The notes beneath the pieces were generated by a model. The model saw only the letters and a program-made list of their open reading frames with translations, searched no databases and was not told the DNA's origin. Below are positions 45,619 to 53,689 of a stretch of 64,000 nucleotides of DNA, one piece after another (positions within the stretch are counted from its first letter, which is position 1; every line of letters begins with the position of its first letter). Source of the DNA: Bacillus sp. B1-b2 (GTDB taxonomy: Bacteria; Bacillota; Bacilli; Bacillales; Cytobacillaceae); contig NZ_WEHU01000018.1 of assembly GCF_009183415.1 (NCBI RefSeq), positions 35,901 through 99,900 on the forward strand, read 5' to 3'. The position numbers and the translations under genes are program-made.

Positions 45619-45987
45619 ATGAGTGATTTATTAATTGGAAGACTAATCAAGGAACTTAGAAAGAAAAAAAATATCACAATGGTTGACTTCGCAAAAAGAA
45701 TTAAAATATCCCAGCCGTCCCTATCTAAGATTGAATCAGGAAGACAAGAGGTATCGTTTTCCCTGTTGGAATCTATATGTCATGAATTTGGAATTACAAG
45801 GAGCCATTTTTTTCAAATGCTTGAAAGGGACAGTATATATCACCAAACTTCTTCGGCTTTAAATTTTGAGGAACCCGTGGATGCTAACAAAGAAATTGAA
45901 CATAAAATCGGAGAATTAGTTTCGAAGATGACATTTGAACAAAAAAAAGCATTATTCACTTTTTTATTCTCCAGTAGCAAAGAATAA
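45619..45987 (+). CDS. Xre-family HTH regulator
   Basis: A 122-aa protein with a Cro/C1-type HTH at about 8-62 (IKELRKKKNITMVDFAKRI and SQPSLSKIESGRQEVS). The C-terminal half is a short dimer-like helix pair. The start follows AGAGGGC. It is divergent from the minus-strand small-gene operon, which fits a mobile-element switch repressor. Confidence 0.85.
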   Translation: MSDLLIGRLIKELRKKKNITMVDFAKRIKISQPSLSKIESGRQEVSFSLLESICHEFGITRSHFFQMLERDSIYHQTSSALNFEEPVDANKEIEHKIGELVSKMTFEQKKALFTFLFSSSKE

Positions 45988-46042
45988 AATCCATAAAAAT
46001 TAAGATACTTAGGGGTTTTTGAGATTACTCAAAATAAAAAAT

Positions 46043-46072
46043 GCAGTCCAACTCTTTTATGAATTGGACTGC
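46043..46072 (+). terminator. Terminator after the Xre gene
   Basis: GCAGTCCAA pairs with TTGGACTGC; it lies 55 bases after the stop and runs into AAACTTTTT. Confidence 0.65.
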
Positions 46073-46189
46073 TAAACTTTTTGCTCAATTAGTTTTCCTA
46101 TAGCTCTAAACCTGATTAATTTTTTTTACTCAAATTTTTAAAAATGCTAGTCTTCATTTTCAAAATGATGAAATTTGCTTCGTTCTATT

Positions 46190-46470
46190 TATGTTCCGAA
46201 CAGGTTCCGAATAATATATCCCATTCGGAACATTAATCCTTAATCGATTTTCCTTTTACATAAAGGTTTTTCATGAGTAAATCAGTACTCTGTTCCAAAA
46301 TACTGAATTTTTTACTGTTTGGAAAGAATGTATAACGTACAGGTATATTTTATATACCAACATACTCCCAAAAGTGGTGGAACGTTGGAACAACCTGCTG
46401 TTAAACCTTGATGTTACTGGCTTTTAAACGTTCCATCTTTTCCATTAATTGCGGAACGAAATTTGGAACT
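46190..46470. repeat. Cluster of nine GTTCC/GGAAC motifs
   Basis: GTTCC starts at 46193, 46204, 46292 and 46430; GGAAC starts at 46227, 46379, 46387, 46453 and 46465. The first three include an inverted repeat GTTCCGAAT / ATTCGGAAC. They fill the gap next to the helicase gene, which holds no coding sequence I can support. Confidence 0.6.
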
Positions 46471-46484
46471 TCCTCTACCTTATT

Positions 46485-48413
46485 TTATTTATAGAAGTAA
46501 ATCATTGTATCGGGCAACTCTGGATGAACAATGCCATCCTTAATTGATTCAGGATTACCCGGATCAGATAATTGTATTAACCACGCAGTAGGATTACTAG
46601 CACCAATTCTGTGTTTAACTTTTTTAATAAAAAATGAATAAGTTTGTAAGTCTTTAACGACTTTATTGCTTGATGGGTAGAATGGGATTCTTTCCGACAT
46701 CTGATAAGCTTCATAAATATTAGATGGAGCCAAGTATAAATAGGTGGAACCATCTTCTTTTACACACTTATAATCACTATTGTTCTGTAATTGACCTTTT
46801 TTAGCCAATAAACCAATCTTGCGCAAAAAATCCATAGCAGGATGGTCTTCGATTGTTAGTTGTTGCGTTTCTTTCATCTCCTGATATACAAATTGATAAA
46901 TTTCCTTTCTTTCCTCTGGATCAGAAAAAAATATTTCATCCTCCAACAAATCATTTAACTGGGCAAAGGCTGCAAATGCTGATGCAAGAACCATGGCATA
47001 ATGGGACCGAATTCGAATGTGAATATTACTCCATCCCCTACTATTAAAATAATCAAGGATTTCATGATAAAGTCGTAAAAAGTTATGCTTCCATCTATAA
47101 GATGTTCTCATTAAATACTGTCCTACCCAATATGGTACTTCTTTGAGAGCTTTGACTTTTCTAATAGCCTCTTCATTAAAATTAATTTTTGAAGCATCAA
47201 ATAAAACTGATCTTTGAATAATTGATGGCACGCTGGTCAATACTTCTCCACTTAACATTAAAGTCGCTTTTACAGGAAATCGAATAATAGCAGATTCATC
47301 TTTATGCCCTCTAATAAAATCCTGCCTCATATAAACATTATTTTTAAGTGACTCTGAACAGGTCTTAAAGAAATCTATCCCCTTGCTATTGTCATTCTTA
47401 TTTTCAGCTTCGTCTACAACAAAAGGCATAGAGGATTTTCGACTCATACCCTTTCTTAAACTATCCAACGATGGCGGGGTGTTCAACGATACATTAATAC
47501 CGGCCATTTTTGTATACTCTTTAACGGCTGTACTCTTGCCTTGACCGTGTTTTCCGTATAGGTATAGAAACGGAAAATAATCCGTTTCCTTTACAATGGC
47601 ATCTACATTCATTGTTCCAGCAATATAACCCAAAGCTAGATTTGAATATTGGCCATAGAGTAATTTAAGGCACTTAAAGTAAGTGACCAAATCCTCCTTA
47701 GATGGAGTAGTATCAATATGTGGATGTATTCTATATTCGTCATCTTTATCAACATCCACTTTAAAACTCTTACCTTTTACTGCTATAATTCCATCTTCAT
47801 CGGCAAGAACCACCTTATCACGATAATACGCATGTGATGGATAAATCCAGATACCCTCCTTTTCATTCCACCCCATATATGGTATAAACTCAAGTTCTTT
47901 CATAGGGCTGGTTAAAATCATGTTTATCAGACTATCTAAGTTTGTTTGCTTCCCATACCAATTGAATCTCCCGTTATTCATGCAATGTTTTTTAAAAGCT
48001 GTGTGAATTGCTAATGTCTCACCATCAAATTCGACCACTTTTGTCTGATTGTTAGAGATTATTTTTAACATATAAACCTGTTTGCCACCTTGTCTTACAG
48101 TCGTATAGAGTGGCACAACAATAAAGTTTGAGATTGGACTTTCTTTATACGTATTGTCCTCTGTCTTTACTCGTACGTAATAATATTTTTTTTCTTTATT
48201 GATTCGAAGATTATTACTATTAAAAATGTTTTCTCTTGTTGGATACAAATCAGACTGGAGATTTTTATCCTTTTGCTTAATATTATCTGGTTCATTACGC
48301 GCAGGAGAATCTTCAATTCCCACCATCACATCATTGTATAAGCCTATACTTCTTCCTACACTGGATTTTTTTCGATTTTTAGTTTCCATTTCAACTTTGT
48401 TTTTTTGATTCAT
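46485..48413 (-). CDS. Primase/helicase-like ATPase (DUF927-like)
   Basis: A 642-aa protein with a central ATPase: Walker A YGKHGQGKSTAVKEY near residue 290, Walker B MPFVVDEAEN near 335 and an arginine-rich tail block. The N-terminal 230 residues have beta-rich sequence and the motif EFIPYMGWNEKEGIWIYPSH, common in DUF927-type phage and plasmid proteins that act at replication. The start follows GGAGG. It probably opens or loads at the island replication region; the GGAAC cluster lies at its 3' side. It has no obvious partner initiator here. Confidence 0.7.
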   Translation of the reverse strand: MNQKNKVEMETKNRKKSSVGRSIGLYNDVMVGIEDSPARNEPDNIKQKDKNLQSDLYPTRENIFNSNNLRINKEKKYYYVRVKTEDNTYKESPISNFIVVPLYTTVRQGGKQVYMLKIISNNQTKVVEFDGETLAIHTAFKKHCMNNGRFNWYGKQTNLDSLINMILTSPMKELEFIPYMGWNEKEGIWIYPSHAYYRDKVVLADEDGIIAVKGKSFKVDVDKDDEYRIHPHIDTTPSKEDLVTYFKCLKLLYGQYSNLALGYIAGTMNVDAIVKETDYFPFLYLYGKHGQGKSTAVKEYTKMAGINVSLNTPPSLDSLRKGMSRKSSMPFVVDEAENKNDNSKGIDFFKTCSESLKNNVYMRQDFIRGHKDESAIIRFPVKATLMLSGEVLTSVPSIIQRSVLFDASKINFNEEAIRKVKALKEVPYWVGQYLMRTSYRWKHNFLRLYHEILDYFNSRGWSNIHIRIRSHYAMVLASAFAAFAQLNDLLEDEIFFSDPEERKEIYQFVYQEMKETQQLTIEDHPAMDFLRKIGLLAKKGQLQNNSDYKCVKEDGSTYLYLAPSNIYEAYQMSERIPFYPSSNKVVKDLQTYSFFIKKVKHRIGASNPTAWLIQLSDPGNPESIKDGIVHPELPDTMIYFYK

Positions 48414-48430
48414 GTTTTTTCCTCCATAAT

Positions 48431-48497
48431 AAAAACCCCAAACAAGTAAAGATGGTCATAAGGCCATTCTTAAACAAGTTTGGGGTTCTCCCTTTTT
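48431..48497 (-). promoter_or_regulatory. Leader hairpin B upstream of the helicase gene
   Basis: On the minus strand AAAAAAGGGAGAACCCCAAAC, an inner GGCC / GGTC stem, and GTTTGGGGTTTTTATT end about 20 bases before the ATG. It looks like an attenuator or a terminator. Confidence 0.55.
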
Positions 48498-48727
48498 TAT
48501 TATTTATTTTTCAGCAAGAAACCTATTATTAAACTTACTTTTATAAGGGACCTCCTTCTTTGTACTTTGTTAATTTCAAGCTAAAATCTTAAAATATTAT
48601 AATTATTGTTTTTGATATTCGAACCCCTTTTCAAAAAAAATGTTTAATATTTTCTAGATTTAATTAATAATATTGTAAAATTTAAATAGTACGGTATTTC
48701 CCAGAATAAAATTAAAGGAGCAATACA

Positions 48728-48940
48728 ATGAGATTCAAGTTCTATAACGATACTGGCAGAATAGTTACTATACATCCAGCTACATATAAACATGGCTGCA
48801 GTGTCGATAATAAAGAAGCGATTATACCATTAGAAGAAAGACTATTCATCTTGCCAGAAGGTACCTACCCGTATGTCAAGATGTGGGACTATGGATTAAA
48901 CAATGGACTTCAGTTACTGGTTTCACCTACTAAAGATTAA
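48728..48940 (+). CDS. Small beta-rich protein, unknown
   Basis: A 70-aa protein (MRFKFYNDTGRIVTIHPATY) behind AAAGGAG. Strand-rich, no membrane part. I have a vague memory of similar proteins in conjugative or phage DNA but cannot name one. A terminator-like hairpin follows at 48972-48995. Confidence 0.5.
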   Translation: MRFKFYNDTGRIVTIHPATYKHGCSVDNKEAIIPLEERLFILPEGTYPYVKMWDYGLNNGLQLLVSPTKD

Positions 48941-48971
48941 AAAACTTAATTTTGGTCAGTAGCCCCTATGT

Positions 48972-48995
48972 GAGTAGTTTAATTAAAAGCTGCTC
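48972..48995 (+). terminator. Terminator after the 70-aa gene
   Basis: GAGTAGTTT pairs imperfectly with AAAAGCTGCTC and is followed by eight T. Confidence 0.6.
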
Positions 48996-49081
48996 TTTTT
49001 TTATTTGTGGGTTGTTTATAGATGTAAATGAATAAATAGATGTTGGATATAGAAAAAATGCTCATTGTCACGCCATTCATT

Positions 49082-49121
49082 TAAATTTCATTAAAGTCTA
49101 CTTTAAGTTAAATGAAATTTA
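49082..49121. repeat. Nested palindrome upstream of the HTH-RHH gene
   Basis: Outer arms TAAATTTCATT / AATGAAATTTA enclose an inner TTAAAG TCTA CTTTAA. It lies in the 350-base gap between the 70-aa and 183-aa genes, which otherwise holds nothing coding. Confidence 0.55.
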
Positions 49122-49296
49122 GCAAAAACTTAATCAGATCCATTAGAAAAAATTAACTTCTATTTGATTTAACTCCATTAAAAGAAAAAACCAATAAGAA
49201 TTAAGTATTACGTACATATTTTTTTATTTTTCTATTCGAATTGGATAAAGTTCAAGCTAAAATGTTTTTACCTTTAAATGAAAGGAGGAAATAAAG

Positions 49297-49848
49297 ATGG
49301 ACAAAGACATTAAGAAAGCATCCTTGAGAGAAGTTATTTCACTCATAAAAGACGGGAAGACGGATCAAGAAATTGGAGCAATGTTTAACTTATCTTCAGG
49401 ATCTGCTATTTATAGTCGTTTAAGGATTGTTGGAGCTGATAAATCGACCAAAAAGTGGGATTTTACCAACATTGATCAATCTATATTAGACCATAATTTT
49501 TGGGACATTCGTCAAGAAAAGAAACTAGTAATAGAAAAAAACTTTGATAACCCGTCATTTTCGGAAGAGCAAATCAATGCTCTCAAGGTTATTGCAGATG
49601 AATATATCAACCGGAGTTCTGAGAATGAAGATGATGAAAATAAATATAAAATGTTTGGCAGACTACTATTTGAACACGCCAATTATAAAAATAAAGATAT
49701 TGCCGCCAAACAGTTAAATGTCCCCATTCCTGACCCTGTTATGCAACGACTAGATGATTTTGCTAATAGAAGTGGACTTGAAAAAAGATTTATCGTGAAC
49801 AAAGCACTGGAAGTTTTTTTAGATTTATATCAAAATGATTTGAAATAA
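49297..49848 (+). CDS. HTH-ribbon-helix-helix DNA-binding protein
   Basis: A 183-aa protein behind GGAGGA. Residues about 8-45 form an HTH (REVISLIKDGKTDQEIGAMF), and the last 45 residues resemble an Arc/CopG-type ribbon-helix-helix (IPDPVMQRLDDFANRSGLEK). Two DNA-binding ends in one short chain suggest a partition or relaxosome accessory protein; a nested palindrome lies upstream. The role is inferred. Confidence 0.55.
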   Translation: MDKDIKKASLREVISLIKDGKTDQEIGAMFNLSSGSAIYSRLRIVGADKSTKKWDFTNIDQSILDHNFWDIRQEKKLVIEKNFDNPSFSEEQINALKVIADEYINRSSENEDDENKYKMFGRLLFEHANYKNKDIAAKQLNVPIPDPVMQRLDDFANRSGLEKRFIVNKALEVFLDLYQNDLK

Positions 49849-50127
49849 GTGTAACTATGCACGTTGAAGTATACCCGTTAGAGGGGTCCGTTCAACGCGT
49901 ATATTATCTCCTTCTTTAAAACCAGATTTATCAATGGTTTATGTACTATATGGGCGCTCCCTTTAAATGCCGACTATATAGGCAGAGAACTACCTATTTA
50001 ATACGAAATAAAGGTCTATACAACCATTCGCTTTCAAATAACCTATATTAAATTGTAACTGGGGAAGTTATTGAATTATAATCAAAATATGGTGATATTT
50101 AGAAATTTATTTAAGGGAGGACAGCTC
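49849..50127. other. Gap with a nested hairpin
   Basis: The hairpin at about 49862-49898 (CGTTGAA, ACCC inner, GGGGT inner, TTCAACG) may be a terminator of the HTH-RHH gene. Nothing else is supported. Confidence 0.4.
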
Positions 50128-50340
50128 ATGGACTTCAACAAACTAATGCTTTACGCCAACATACTAGGTATCTGTTTTACTGTGGCTCTAACATATATAA
50201 TTGTTGTTAACATTCTCGTTGGACTCCCTGTTCAGCCTGTCGCTATTGCTATGCTTGCAATCGGATATGTTGTCATGATTAAGAGAAATACACTTTTTCA
50301 AGAACTTTGGAATAGATGGTTCTCCGGCAGAGGAAAATAA
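50128..50340 (+). CDS. Small two-helix membrane protein
   Basis: A 70-aa protein starting at ATG 50128 behind GGGAGGA (the frame is open 19 codons further upstream without such a site). Two membrane helices, about 8-32 and 36-52, and a basic C-terminus with RWFSGRGK. Typical of a holin-like or conjugation accessory protein; family not recognised. Confidence 0.55.
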   Translation: MDFNKLMLYANILGICFTVALTYIIVVNILVGLPVQPVAIAMLAIGYVVMIKRNTLFQELWNRWFSGRGK

Positions 50341-50442
50341 AACTTTTCTAAAGACATTTAATAATTTCCTTTAAGTGATATGTTATTTAACCATTCATAA
50401 AATCGTTGTTTACGTGTAATTTAAATACATTTAAATCGGAAT

Positions 50443-50513
50443 AAGGGAAAACCCCATTATTGAGTTTAAACGCACATACTATTGCGTTTAAGCCTCATTA
50501 TGGGGTTTTTATT
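50443..50513 (+). promoter_or_regulatory. Leader hairpin C upstream of the 193-aa gene
   Basis: AAGGGAAAACCCCAT, an inner stem TTTAAACGCA / TGCGTTTAA, and ATGGGGTTTTTA, ending about 30 bases before the GTG start. It is in the opposite orientation to leader elements A and B, like its gene. Confidence 0.55.
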
Positions 50514-50542
50514 TTTGGTTAAAATTTACTGGGGGAATCTAT

Positions 50543-51124
50543 GTGATATTAAATAAAAACGATTATGAAGCGCTTTACGAAGAGTTAAAGCTTGTTAATG
50601 AGGAGAATTATCAAGGAAACTTTTATGTAACTAGATTCGAGGATTTAGAAGAACAAGCTATGCAATTTTTGATAAATGAGAATTACATTGATGACGAGAA
50701 CGAAGATAATGATCAAAATGTTTCCTTAAATATTTCTTGGAAAGGAGAAGGCTTGTACTGCTTTTGTGGACTTGGATTTATCAATAAGTATTCACTTAAT
50801 CATATTGTCGATCTTTTCGAAGCTGAAACCGAGGTAAGCCACAAAATATATTTAGGTGACCATAATGAAATTGAAAAGGCAAAAAACAATTTCACAAATG
50901 TACATGTCGTATGGAATATAGATGTTTTTACCAAAACCTATTCACTTGAAGAAATCATTGAAAGTGAAAAACCCACCAATACTTCAGTAATCCTTAGTGA
51001 GCTTAGTAAACGTAAAGGAAATAGGCAATGGGGGAATCATGAAGTAGAAATTATTAAGGATATGAATAATGAGACTTTTTACGAATTTTTGAAGCAGTAT
51101 AACAAGCTATTGCTAATGTCTTAG
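50543..51124 (+). CDS. Unknown 193-aa protein
   Basis: An acidic protein starting at GTG 50543 behind GGGGGAAT. Its centre (SWKGEGLYCFCGLGFINKY) is beta-rich with two Cys. No known domain is recognised. It lies between the leader-C hairpin and the replication-relaxation gene. Confidence 0.5.
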   Translation: MILNKNDYEALYEELKLVNEENYQGNFYVTRFEDLEEQAMQFLINENYIDDENEDNDQNVSLNISWKGEGLYCFCGLGFINKYSLNHIVDLFEAETEVSHKIYLGDHNEIEKAKNNFTNVHVVWNIDVFTKTYSLEEIIESEKPTNTSVILSELSKRKGNRQWGNHEVEIIKDMNNETFYEFLKQYNKLLLMS

Positions 51125-51137
51125 CAATTTCAAATAA

Positions 51138-51190
51138 AGTAAGGAAAACCTAAAGGCACCTTTTCTTCTTGGAGAAAGTGCTTTTTTCCT
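51138..51190 (+). promoter_or_regulatory. Leader hairpin D upstream of the replication-relaxation gene
   Basis: AAGGAAAACC, then AAGGCACCTTTTCTT pairing with AAGTGCTTTTTT and ending in a T run, 28 bases before the start. The 5' AAGG-AAAACC part resembles elements A, B and C. Confidence 0.45.
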
Positions 51191-51217
51191 TTAAAAAAAC
51201 TAACAGGAGAAAAGAAA

Positions 51218-52786
51218 ATGAAAATATACTATTATTTATCGAAATCAAAAAAACGCCGTATTCAATTAGAAAGCAAGGATATCTATGCGCTGCTTTTCTT
51301 GAACGAACAGAGTATCTTATCGCAACCTCAATTCCATGAGTTTTACTCTCTGTTAAAGCCTATAAGTGAAGCTGCTTTCCGAAGAAAAATGAGTCGTTGG
51401 AACAACGCAAATATCATAAACAAAAGAAAAGTAAAAATGAAAAACGGATATGAGATGGGAATTATTGAATTGACCAATTCTGGTCAATCCATTCTAAAAA
51501 AGCTGGGTTACTTAAAAGAGAATGAAAAACTCAAATACCAAGCAAAAAGCAATTTAGACCATACTCTTGCCATTAAACAATGTGTCATCGAATTCTTAAA
51601 AAATGTCAGTCATTTAGATCCGTTCTATATTGCTGATGGAGGCAAATATGTCATTCCGTTTGGAGAAGAAGATAAAAATGATGAACTAGAGCAACCTATG
51701 ATAATCTTTAAGAAGCAAAACTTCGACAATGATTTTATTCCTCCTTTAAAATCGTTAGCTAAGTACAATCCAGATTTTATGGAGAAGTACAAAAAATCAG
51801 GGATAGTTCAATCATTTGTGCCGCAGGACTTCACTCATATTAAAGAGCAGCTTGGCGATAAGACGGGATTAACTCCAGATTGGATTTTTAAAGTGAAGGA
51901 CACATTCATCTATGTTGAGGTGGATAGTGGTAGCGAAAAAATCAAAACGAAGCGGGACCATGCCAATACCATCATTGAAAAACACGATGTTAAATCAATT
52001 GAAGGCAAATTGTATCGTTACGAAGAGTTGGCTAAAAATGATCCAGAGCATAAACATAAAGTAATTTTCGCGTTAATGGATGATAGTGATGTAGTGAAAA
52101 CTACTAACATTCACTCAAATAAAAACACACGTATTGCGAACTTAAAACACGATATCGCTCATATGAATCACTACAAGGATTGGGACATAGATGTTTGTGT
52201 TACAGGAATGAAAAGATTGAACGCCTTAGTACAGGCCATCTATAAAGAATTACTTGGAAATAAAGAATTAGACATCATACAGAAATATAGAGTTATAGTT
52301 AGTTCTTTAATCGAGGCTGGTCTGAGACCCAATTGGAAAAACACTAGGGCAAGACTTGTTCGTATGAGTGATTATAAATCTAATAACATTTCAATAAACG
52401 GTTTAAACTATGTACCAGATGTTTTATGTAGGTTCTTCCAAGAACAAGACAATAAATATGAACAATATTTTGTCCCTATATTTATCAGAGAGGGTAACGT
52501 AAAAGACATGGAGATCTTAGCATATTACACAATCCCTACCGCTGATGGCAGATTCAAATACAATGCAAAGATACTAGCAATGTACGAAACGAAAGAAGAA
52601 CTTTTTAACGATGTTCTTCGGAAGACAAAGAAAGTAAACGCCAATAAGATAACAAAAGAAAAAGTTGATAATAACGGAATGGATACGGACAATATCCTAT
52701 TCGTTGCTTTAGATGAATTATCTGAAGGGCAACTTCGTCTCTACGATGCTGACAAAAAAATTGTTTATGTAAGCCAGTTGTTCTGA
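51218..52786 (+). CDS. Replication-relaxation family protein
   Basis: A 522-aa protein. Residues about 15-105 are a winged helix (ISEAAFRRKMSRWNNANII, LTNSGQSILKKLG). Residues about 115-330 resemble the Replic_Relax domain, with LDHTLAIKQCVIEFL and the nuclease-like strand pair TPDWIFKVKD / FIYVEVDSGSEKI. Such proteins are found on mobile elements and are linked to replication or relaxation of the element. The C-terminal 190 residues are of unknown type. RBS: ACAGGAG. Confidence 0.75.
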   Translation: MKIYYYLSKSKKRRIQLESKDIYALLFLNEQSILSQPQFHEFYSLLKPISEAAFRRKMSRWNNANIINKRKVKMKNGYEMGIIELTNSGQSILKKLGYLKENEKLKYQAKSNLDHTLAIKQCVIEFLKNVSHLDPFYIADGGKYVIPFGEEDKNDELEQPMIIFKKQNFDNDFIPPLKSLAKYNPDFMEKYKKSGIVQSFVPQDFTHIKEQLGDKTGLTPDWIFKVKDTFIYVEVDSGSEKIKTKRDHANTIIEKHDVKSIEGKLYRYEELAKNDPEHKHKVIFALMDDSDVVKTTNIHSNKNTRIANLKHDIAHMNHYKDWDIDVCVTGMKRLNALVQAIYKELLGNKELDIIQKYRVIVSSLIEAGLRPNWKNTRARLVRMSDYKSNNISINGLNYVPDVLCRFFQEQDNKYEQYFVPIFIREGNVKDMEILAYYTIPTADGRFKYNAKILAMYETKEELFNDVLRKTKKVNANKITKEKVDNNGMDTDNILFVALDELSEGQLRLYDADKKIVYVSQLF

Positions 52787-52864
52787 ATTGAACAGAGTAA
52801 CTGGCTTTAAGACATATTGGCATGACTAACATTAATAACTGTTGAAATAAGTTCTTGATTCAAT

Positions 52865-52974
52865 AAAAGTGTTCCTTTTTGGTGTACCAGACTTATCTCG
52901 CCCCTTTAAGCTTTAATTTAAAGACGTAATTCTGTTTTTTCCGCAAAAGTGTTCCTTTTCGGTGTACCGACTTA
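52865..52974. repeat. Direct repeats of about 30 nt, 80 bp apart
   Basis: Copy 1 at 52865-52895 and copy 2 at 52945-52974 share AAAAGTGTTCCTTTTYGGTG and TACC(A)GACTTA. They lie just past the last island gene and could be recombination or regulator sites. Confidence 0.6.
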
Positions 52975-53145
52975 CTTTATTGCTAACTCCAATATGGATT
53001 AACAAAAAACATTGCCAGTTGTTCGAAAGAAGCTGCCCTAATTGGACCGCCTACTCCAGAACAACAACAACTTTTCATAGCAAATACAACCGTATTAAAC
53101 CAGAAGATCGATTTCCACTAGGGTATAATCCATTAACATTATAAA
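52975..53145 (+). pseudogene. C-terminal gene remnant at the right island edge
   Basis: One frame reads KEAALIGPPTPEQQQLFIAN and a second continues as KYNRIKPEDRFPLGYNPLTL before TAA at about 53142. The pair reads as one protein tail with a frameshift. A terminator follows at 53151-53173. I could not identify the family. Confidence 0.4.
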
Positions 53146-53150
53146 AAAAG

Positions 53151-53173
53151 AAGAAGGATGTGCTTCCTTCTTC
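53151..53173 (+). terminator. Terminator after the remnant
   Basis: GAAGAAGG pairs with CCTTCTTC around a short loop; A and T runs on both sides allow function in either direction. Confidence 0.6.
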
Positions 53174-53182
53174 TAGTTTCTG

Positions 53183-53458
53183 TCATAGATTTGAATAAAC
53201 AATATGCTCAATTTGTTCCTGATTTTGTTCAAAGCCGATTAATATTGTTTTTTTAGTTCTGAACAATCGCTTTCTCTCAAATATGAAAGCAGGGACTATT
53301 CGAGTACCGGTTATCCCAATAAGCTCTTGTTCCTTTTCAGGCTCGTTTGCTAAATTAATTTCTTTATAATGAAATCCTTTATTCGAAAGAAACTCTTTCG
53401 CTGCTTTGCAATCCAGTCAGGTTGGTCTGGAATACATAGTCAGTGTTACTTTTTTCAT
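53183..53458 (-). CDS. Glutaredoxin-like protein with in-frame TGA, candidate selenoprotein
   Basis: A 91-residue frame from ATG 53458 (behind AGAGAGG) to TGA 53183-53185, broken only by TGA at codon 14 (53417-53419). The context is YSRPT-TGA-LDCKAAKEF, so the TGA replaces the first Cys of the glutaredoxin CxxC site, giving UxxC. The cis-Pro motif GTRIVPAFIF follows. A 7-bp perfect stem with a GUU triloop at 53384-53400 starts 17 bases after the TGA, fitting a bacterial SECIS element. The frame would be a simple pseudogene if the host lacks Sec machinery. Standard gene callers would miss or shorten it. Confidence 0.7.
53384..53400 (-). promoter_or_regulatory. SECIS-like hairpin of the glutaredoxin-like gene
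   Basis: CGAAAGA / TCTTTCG with a GUU loop on the mRNA. The loop GU lies 24-25 bases after the TGA, within the 16-37 range known for bacterial SECIS elements. Confidence 0.6.
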
Positions 53459-53533
53459 CTCATCATTCCTCTCTTAATTTGCTAAGGATGTGAATATTAA
53501 GATAAAGTTGATGGCATGTGATACCTTGGCAAA

Positions 53534-53665
53534 TTATAAATCAGTATGGTTTTCAGTATGATTTCCGCTCTTAACATCTGGATCCGCAATTAATTGATCG
53601 TAGATGATATATCCTGCCATAACAACCAACAAATAGGCGATTGCAGCTATTGCCCACTTTTTCAT
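53534..53665 (-). CDS. 43-aa membrane protein of the copper operon
   Basis: Starts at ATG 53665 behind GGAAGA, 24 bases after the copA stop: MKKWAIAAIAYLLVVMAGY, one membrane helix, then a short outer tail with two His (HTENHTD). It is too short for ordinary ORF cut-offs. A role in copper export is inferred from position only. Confidence 0.6.
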   Translation of the reverse strand: MKKWAIAAIAYLLVVMAGYIIYDQLIADPDVKSGNHTENHTDL

Positions 53666-53689
53666 TGGGAAATCTTCCTTTCAGCAAAT

